Source of the DNA: Lachnospiraceae bacterium
GTDB taxonomy: Bacteria > Bacillota > Clostridia > Lachnospirales > Lachnospiraceae
Length of the DNA: 64,000 bases
Assembly (NCBI GenBank): GCA_017463255.1
Contig: JAFTPP010000034.1
Coordinates: 1-64,000, forward strand
Direction of reading: 5' to 3'
Shown here: positions 58,242 to 64,000 of the stretch, piece by piece
How positions within the stretch are numbered: position 1 is the first letter of the stretch
Layout: each line of letters starts with the position of its first letter
The notes under the pieces: generated by a model
Told to the model about the DNA's origin: nothing
Seen by the model: only the letters and a program-made list of their open reading frames with translations
Databases searched by the model: none
Program-made: the position numbers and the translations under genes

Positions 58242-61200
58242 ATGAAAGGGAAGATGAAAAAGAGACTTGCTGTTCTTTGCGCAATGGTACTTACTGTAAG
58301 TTCACTTGCAGGCGGTAATGCACTGACAGCAAAAGCCGAGTCATTAGGCACAATCGGCCTGACTCAAGATGATGTGAACCGATTAAACGGAAGCTCAAGT
58401 GTAACACGTACTTCTGTTCACGATCCATCCATCATTAAAGCAAATGATGGAAGTTACTATATTTTCGGTTCTCACATGGGGGTTTCAAAAACAACCGATT
58501 TACAAAACTGGACATTTGTAACAACAGAAGATGTAAACAGCACATTATTTGGTGATGTAAACGGAAACGTTGTTTCTTATGCGAATGCATTTTCCACAAA
58601 TGCAATGGCAGATTCTTTAGTTACCATTATCGGTGCTGACGGACAAGAAGCACAGGTTTCACTTGGAAGCTACGATGCTGCTGCCTGGATTGGTAACAAT
58701 ACAGTACAGGGCAATATGTGGGCACCGGACATCATTTATAACCCCACAATGAATAAGTACTGCATGTACATGAGTTTAAATGGTGCAGACTGGAACTCAT
58801 CCGTTGTTCTTTTAACCGCTGATGCTATTACAGGACCTTATGTATATCAAGGCCCGGTTGTATTTTCAGGTTTTAGTACAGTGGATTCTTCTAAGTCCTT
58901 TAAAAATACAGACTTAGAATTGGTTATTGGCGAACAGGATGAATTACCTGCTAAATATCAGAAAATTGCAGACAGATCATGGGGCGAATACTGGCCACAC
59001 GCTATCGACCCTGCTGTTATGTACGATGATGCAGGAAAGCTTTGGCTTATCTATGGTTCCTGGTCAGGCGGTATCTATATGCTTGAACTGGATGAAAACA
59101 CAGGTTTAAGAGATTATACCGTTACCTATGCAAGCGATTTTGATACATTGGGCAAATCAGTTACTTCCGATGAATACTTCGGTAAAAAGATTGCCGGCGG
59201 TTACTATGTATCCGGCGAAGGTCCTTACATTGAAAAAATCGGAAATTACTACTATTTATTTATGTCTTACGGATTCTACTCTCCTGAAGGCGGATATGTT
59301 ATGAGAATTTTCCGTTCAGAGAATCCTGACGGTCCATATGTTGACGGAAATGGTACAAACGCTATTTTCTCTCAATATTTGCATAACTATAACGGCATAA
59401 ACAACATGGGTATGAAGCTCATGGGTAACTATAAATGGGATACTATGGCAAAAGCAGAAATTGCTCAGGGTCATAACTCAGCATTCGTTGATTCAGACGG
59501 AAAAGCTTATGTCATTTACCATACTAAATTTAATGACGGAACTGCAGCACATGAAGTCCGTGTGCATCAGTTATTTACTAATGCAGACGGCTGGTTAGTT
59601 GCTGCTCCTTATGAATATTCAGGTGAAACCATTTCAGCAACAGGCTATGCAACAGATGATGTGGTTGGAAATTATGAAATGATTCTCCATACCTATGCAA
59701 TGGATTTTGCTAACTTAGCATACAATGAAGCAGAAACCATTACATTAAATGCTGACGGAACAATAAGCGGTGCTTATACCGGTACATGGAGCGCAACCGC
59801 AGGAACTCCTTATGTAACACTGGTAGTCGGAAACGAAACCTATAAGGGTGTGTTTACAGAACAGGTTGTTGACGGAAGTAATATCACAGTTATGTGCTTT
59901 ACTGCTACAAGCCAGTCAGGTGTAAGTATCTGGGGCTCAGGACAGCCCACAGATGATGTAGCAGTAGCTCAGACAGCTGCTGATAACAGCATTATTATTC
60001 CGACAAAAACATTAACAGATTTAACATTACCTACAACAGGTTTAAATGGTACATCCATTACTTGGACGTCAAGTAACACCGCAGTTCTTGGAAACGATGG
60101 CAAGGTAACAACTCCTGCAACAGATACAGCGGTAACTTTAACAAAGAGAATCTCCAAAGGTGATTACTACTTTGAACAGACCTATACTGTAACAGTCCTC
60201 GCAGCAGTTGATAAGAGTCAATCTGTTGTAGTAGGCAGCTACTATACTGATAATGCACAGGATCTATCTAAACACATTGATGCCAGCTTATCAGTAGCAA
60301 ATCCATTTTACAAAGGAACCACACAAGGACTTGATTTATCAGGTGGTGTTACCATTGAGTTTGATATGACAAAAACAGGTGATATCCATCATTTAGGAAC
60401 TATTTTCTCCTTTATGGGAAATCAGGGAACAGACGGACGTCTCTTCTATACCCCGGGCTCCTACTTAGGATATAACGCTTTAGGTGGCTTCTTTGACGCT
60501 AACTCAAAAGATTTCGGATTAGTAAACGATTACATGGGTGATGCAGCACATGTTGCAATCAGCATTACACCTACAGGCTTTAGCGTAACTGTAAATGATG
60601 TGGTTGCTTATACTGAAGAAATCTGCTCTACTGAAAACGGTAGCGTTATGGCAGGTTTTGCAGGATACGAAAACGTATTAACATGGCTTCAAGAAACAGC
60701 TGATACTCTGTATTTCGGATATGGTTCTTTCTGGAATGCAGCAGGCTATGATGAAGCAAATGTTAACTTAAGTAATGTGGTATGTTCCGTTAATCCGGCG
60801 ATTATCGAATTAGATACTGTAAATTATACAAAAGATAAAGTGGAATTAACTGCTGCTAACAGCATTACCTATGAAGATAATCCACTCTATGGCAAGAACA
60901 TTGAAAACTTAACACTTAAATACACAATCAACATGGCAGAAGCTGCCGCAAAAAATGGCTGGGATGGTATTTTCAGTTTTTATAACAGTGCAACAAACGG
61001 ACGTGTTTCTATCCAGACCGCTCCTTACCTTTGCTATAACAATCAGTTAGCAGGAGACGCTTATGCATGGGCTGATGTTAACCAACCGGGCGCAGGTGGT
61101 GATGACTTAGCACCGAGCATGACTCCGGGTACAGAACATGATGTAGTGATTTCTTTAAGTGAATCCGGAATTGTTATGTCTGTGGACGGCACAAGCATTA

Positions 61201-64000
61201 ACATTGCACAGGCAGGCTCAGGTGCTACTGCTTCCGACATCATTGACTTCATTACCAAATGTGATAAGTTGTCTTGGGGTGTTGGCCAGGCAGAAACAGC
61301 TTTCTGGAGTACCGAGCTTTGTACCTTAACTGATATTTCTTTCAGTACACTTGATGATGTAAATTATTCAAAAGAATCCGTAGAATTAACTGCAAGTAAC
61401 AGTATCTCTTATGAGGATAATCCTTTCTACGGAAAAGATATTGAAAACGTAACATTAAAATATACAATTAACATGGCAGAAGGCACCGCTAAAAATGGTT
61501 GGGACGGTATTTTCAGTTTCTATAACAGTACCACAAAAGGTCGCGTTTCTATCCAGACCGCTCCATACATCTGTTATAACAACCAGTTAACCGGAACCGA
61601 TTATGCATGGGCTGACATTAACCAGCCGGGTGCAGGTGGTGATAATACAGCTCCTTCAATGACAGCAGGCACTGACCACGAAGTCGTTATTGCCATAGAT
61701 TCTAAAGGCATTACGGTAGTTGTTGATGGAGAAAAACTAGCCTTAGCATCTGCAGGTTCAGGGGCTACCAGTGCTGATATTGTTAAGTTCATTACAGAAT
61801 GTGACGACCTCTCTTGGGGCGTTGGTCAGGCAGTGACAGCATTCTGGAATACAGAAATTTGTACCTTAAAAGATATTTCATTTAGCACAGAACCATATGT
61901 ATATGTTTCAAATGATAACGAGGGTGATGATGATGAAGGTGAAGATACACCTGCTGTAAATCCGGAAATTACTAAGGATACCATTAATTTATCAGCTTCC
62001 AGCATCACAATTATGGATAACCCATTTAAAGATGCAACATTTGACACATTATATGTTTCATACACAATTAACTTTGCACAGAACGCAGCTATGAACGGTT
62101 GGGACGGAATTTTCAGTTTCTATAACTCAACCTCTACCGGACGTGTTTCATTCCAGACCGCTCCTTATATCTGCTACAATGACTGGGCAGGCAACTGGAT
62201 TGATATCAATGCTCCGGGTACAACGTCAGACATCGTTGATTACGGTTTAATACCGGGCGTTGATTATGATGTTGACATTATTGTTACAAAAGATTCTGTT
62301 AAGATGTACATTGACGGATTTGAAATTCCGATTAACGAAAATGGTTCCGGCGCAACCTACGAAGGATTATTATCCACAGTAGCATCCTGTGACCAGTTCT
62401 CATGGGGTGTAGGTCTCGCACAGACTGCTCTTTGGAATACAGAAGTATGTACTTTGAAGGATGTATTAATTACCACTAAACTTCCTGCAACCGTAACTAA
62501 TGAAAAAGCTTCCGTAGACTTAAATACAAACAATGCCTTGACAGTGACGGATAACCCTTACTTTGGTCAGATTGTTGACGGACTTTATGTAGAATACACC
62601 ATCAACTTTAAAGAAGTAGCGGAACGCGGTGGCTGGGATGGACTCTTTAGCTTCTATAACAGCACTACAGGTGGTCGTATTTCTTTCCAGAGTACTCCGT
62701 TTATCTGTTATAATGACGGCGCAGGAGCATGGTTTGATATTAACAATCCTAACCTTGGCGGCGATAATATTGCTGCAGGAAGCACTCCGGGCGAAAATAT
62801 TACATTTGCCCTTACTATCACAAAAGATGGCGTAACCATGACGGCAAATGGTGAAGCTCTCACTATTGCAGAAAATAATAGCGGAAATGTAACATACGCA
62901 GATGTTTTAGCGTATATCTCAGAGTGTGACCAGTTAACTTATGGTGTAGGGCAGGCTTCAACCTCTTATTGGTGGACAGAGCTTTGTACCTTATCCGATA
63001 TTAAGTTTGCTCCTATCTCTATTAATGTAACTGCTGATGGAGAAGGCACAGTAACAGGTACTGCTCATAAAAATACAACTACCATTACAGCAACCGGTGA
63101 TGCTTGCAACGAATTTATTGGCTGGTATGTTGGTGATATTTTAATCGGAACAAATTCTACAATGAATATTTCTGCTTGCAAGAACCTTAACATTGTAGGT
63201 AAATTTGAAAACATTTTGACTAATGTTACCGATTCTTTGGAAGACATCGATTCCATTGAAGATGCAGCTGAAGCTTTAGAAGAAATTATCGAGCTTTCCA
63301 CAGAGATTTTATCAACACCTGAAAACATGGAAAAGCTGGAAGAAATTGAAGAAACCTTGAAAACTTCATTAGGAACAGTTGTTAACGTAGTAAAACAGGC
63401 TGCTACACTTGATATAGCAGAAATTGTAAACGCACTAATCTCTGTCCCTGAAGGTGGTACAATTGAAGCAAATGTTGCTACAGTACCTACTACTCTTCCA
63501 AGTAATATGAGTAATAAGCAATTAACGAATGCCGCAGCAGTAGACTTAAAACTCTACAATGCAGGCGGAACAAATGTACAGTTACAGGTTCCTGTAAAAT
63601 TACGTTTTACAATTCCTGCAACCCTTGATACAAGTAAGGATATGGTTCTTCTTCATTACTCAGACAATGGTTCTGTTGAAAAACTCGACTTTACTATGGA
63701 TGGAAATGAAATCGTTGCTACTACAGCAAGCTTCAGTACTTTTGTTTTAGCAAACGTAGAAGATAAACCGGTTACTCCAAATCCGGGAACACCTTCAGGC
63801 GGTAGTACAACACCTTCTACACCTACAACGCCTTCTACGCCAGCGACACCTTCCGCTCCTGCAACACCTAGCGAGCCTTCTGTTCCTAGCGCAGAAAGTC
63901 CTATAGTAGAGGAAGAAAAAGGCACAGTAATTGATACTCCTATTACAGGCGGTACCTCCATTGATATTCCTCCAATGGTTATCATACCGGACAGTTCAGA
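58242..64000 (+). CDS. secreted multidomain GH43 glycosidase, runs off the window
   Basis: At least 1919 residues are seen, with ATG 58242 behind GGGAGG. Signal peptide: KKRLAVLCAMVLTVSSLAGG, cleaved after TAKA. The GH43 five-blade propeller (about 45-420) has catalytic Asp61 (SVHDPSII), Asp256 (AIDPAVM) and Glu326 (SGEGPYI), as in arabinan endo-1,5-alpha-L-arabinosidases. A C2-type beta domain (about 470-560) and an Ig-like domain (about 575-655, TGLNGTSITWTSSNTAVL) follow. Then come five laminin-G-like modules, the last four being close repeats, a short InlB-like part, helical linkers, and a Pro/Thr/Ser-rich stretch (residues about 1845 onward) leading to an unseen C-terminal wall anchor. 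It probably degrades arabinan at the cell surface. Confidence 0.88.
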   Translation, partial: MKGKMKKRLAVLCAMVLTVSSLAGGNALTAKAESLGTIGLTQDDVNRLNGSSSVTRTSVHDPSIIKANDGSYYIFGSHMGVSKTTDLQNWTFVTTEDVNSTLFGDVNGNVVSYANAFSTNAMADSLVTIIGADGQEAQVSLGSYDAAAWIGNNTVQGNMWAPDIIYNPTMNKYCMYMSLNGADWNSSVVLLTADAITGPYVYQGPVVFSGFSTVDSSKSFKNTDLELVIGEQDELPAKYQKIADRSWGEYWPHAIDPAVMYDDAGKLWLIYGSWSGGIYMLELDENTGLRDYTVTYASDFDTLGKSVTSDEYFGKKIAGGYYVSGEGPYIEKIGNYYYLFMSYGFYSPEGGYVMRIFRSENPDGPYVDGNGTNAIFSQYLHNYNGINNMGMKLMGNYKWDTMAKAEIAQGHNSAFVDSDGKAYVIYHTKFNDGTAAHEVRVHQLFTNADGWLVAAPYEYSGETISATGYATDDVVGNYEMILHTYAMDFANLAYNEAETITLNADGTISGAYTGTWSATAGTPYVTLVVGNETYKGVFTEQVVDGSNITVMCFTATSQSGVSIWGSGQPTDDVAVAQTAADNSIIIPTKTLTDLTLPTTGLNGTSITWTSSNTAVLGNDGKVTTPATDTAVTLTKRISKGDYYFEQTYTVTVLAAVDKSQSVVVGSYYTDNAQDLSKHIDASLSVANPFYKGTTQGLDLSGGVTIEFDMTKTGDIHHLGTIFSFMGNQGTDGRLFYTPGSYLGYNALGGFFDANSKDFGLVNDYMGDAAHVAISITPTGFSVTVNDVVAYTEEICSTENGSVMAGFAGYENVLTWLQETADTLYFGYGSFWNAAGYDEANVNLSNVVCSVNPAIIELDTVNYTKDKVELTAANSITYEDNPLYGKNIENLTLKYTINMAEAAAKNGWDGIFSFYNSATNGRVSIQTAPYLCYNNQLAGDAYAWADVNQPGAGGDDLAPSMTPGTEHDVVISLSESGIVMSVDGTSINIAQAGSGATASDIIDFITKCDKLSWGVGQAETAFWSTELCTLTDISFSTLDDVNYSKESVELTASNSISYEDNPFYGKDIENVTLKYTINMAEGTAKNGWDGIFSFYNSTTKGRVSIQTAPYICYNNQLTGTDYAWADINQPGAGGDNTAPSMTAGTDHEVVIAIDSKGITVVVDGEKLALASAGSGATSADIVKFITECDDLSWGVGQAVTAFWNTEICTLKDISFSTEPYVYVSNDNEGDDDEGEDTPAVNPEITKDTINLSASSITIMDNPFKDATFDTLYVSYTINFAQNAAMNGWDGIFSFYNSTSTGRVSFQTAPYICYNDWAGNWIDINAPGTTSDIVDYGLIPGVDYDVDIIVTKDSVKMYIDGFEIPINENGSGATYEGLLSTVASCDQFSWGVGLAQTALWNTEVCTLKDVLITTKLPATVTNEKASVDLNTNNALTVTDNPYFGQIVDGLYVEYTINFKEVAERGGWDGLFSFYNSTTGGRISFQSTPFICYNDGAGAWFDINNPNLGGDNIAAGSTPGENITFALTITKDGVTMTANGEALTIAENNSGNVTYADVLAYISECDQLTYGVGQASTSYWWTELCTLSDIKFAPISINVTADGEGTVTGTAHKNTTTITATGDACNEFIGWYVGDILIGTNSTMNISACKNLNIVGKFENILTNVTDSLEDIDSIEDAAEALEEIIELSTEILSTPENMEKLEEIEETLKTSLGTVVNVVKQAATLDIAEIVNALISVPEGGTIEANVATVPTTLPSNMSNKQLTNAAAVDLKLYNAGGTNVQLQVPVKLRFTIPATLDTSKDMVLLHYSDNGSVEKLDFTMDGNEIVATTASFSTFVLANVEDKPVTPNPGTPSGGSTTPSTPTTPSTPATPSAPATPSEPSVPSAESPIVEEEKGTVIDTPITGGTSIDIPPMVIIPDSS
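60808..63010 (+). repeat. four tandem ~180-residue laminin-G-like repeats in the GH43 protein
   Basis: Modules start near 60808, 61350, 61960 and 62490. Each has a Lys/Thr-x-x-V-D/E-L-T/S-A/N entry, then YTINMAEAAAKNGWDGIFSF, or a close variant, a Y-N-S-x-T-x-G-R-V/I-S-x-Q-T/S-x-P core and a SWGVG-Q end. The first three repeats are the closest pair set (residues 855 to 1400), while the fourth is more divergent. They probably bind sugars. Confidence 0.85.

Noticed and set aside
59969..63985. Minus-strand frames opposite the GH43 gene
   Set aside because: All are short, lack RBS or recognisable domains, and are shadows of the long plus-strand coding frame.

Overview
The window is low-GC Gram-positive (Firmicute) DNA and most likely comes from a motile gut Clostridia of the Lachnospiraceae. 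The evidence is flagellin with FliS and the large DUF6240-type flagellar-locus protein, a monoderm-style Tad pilus locus, many lipoproteins with a classical lipobox, strong AGGAGG ribosome-binding sites, and a glycan-oriented gene set (GH13, GH25, GH26, GH43, GH59, GlgB). The genus cannot be fixed from sequence alone.

Region 1 (1 to about 7017) is the right end of an integrated mobile element that starts left of the window. It carries small HTH and WYL regulators, a minus-strand cassette of three related proteins of unknown function (one a 55-residue ORF), a small serine recombinase with directly repeated promoter sites, a lipoprotein, an XRE regulator and, at the edge, a tyrosine integrase. 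Directly beyond the integrase lies a severed 3' end of a rubrerythrin gene, so the element appears to have integrated into the end of that gene.

Region 2 (7.1 to 21.8 kb) is chromosomal. It holds a DUF5714-arsenate reductase fusion, a GH25 lysozyme lipoprotein, a STAS-like small protein, a chemotaxis receptor, a repeat-containing lipoprotein, and a GH59 lipoprotein with a companion beta-sandwich lipoprotein. Divergent from these last two is an AraC regulator broken by a one-base frameshift. It also holds luxS, a membrane protein and mtnN in one run (the route from S-adenosylhomocysteine to the AI-2 precursor), a D-2-hydroxyacid dehydrogenase, and an intracellular GH26 mannanase.

Region 3 (21.8 to 29.7 kb) starts with an orphan RelB/DinJ antitoxin with a perfect palindromic operator. 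A maltodextrin operon follows (binding lipoprotein, two permeases, cytoplasmic GH13 and a starch-binding-type lipoprotein), with a divergent LacI regulator and a candidate operator between them.

Region 4 (29.8 to 36.5 kb) holds pgi, a membrane protein, murG, a surface protein gene flanked by two identical 30-bp terminator copies, a HIT hydrolase, a flavodoxin-SCP2 fusion and a rhomboid protease.

Region 5 (36.5 to 45.0 kb) is a Tad/Flp pilus operon read on the minus strand: prepilin peptidase, CpaE-like, TadA ATPase, TadB, TadC, a 59-residue Flp pilin, a DUF5702 protein, two TadE-like pseudopilins, a second A24 peptidase and a DUF6382 protein.

Region 6 (45.2 to 56.8 kb) has DUF2508, FliS, flagellin, the DUF6240-type protein, glgB, a TPR / acidic-repeat / degenerate AAA protein, rsmA, tatD and tRNA-Lys(CTT).

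Region 7 (56.9 to 64.0 kb) contains an Rpn-family nuclease gene enclosed by perfect 17-bp inverted repeats, then a secreted multidomain GH43 protein of more than 1900 residues that runs off the window.

The most unusual items are the three-paralog cassette with its duplicated promoter, the rubrerythrin-targeted integration with candidate arm sites, the Rpn inverted-repeat unit, the 30-bp terminator duplication, the DUF5714-ArsC fusion, the Cys/His-rich TadE protein, and the TPR-pseudo-AAA protein.
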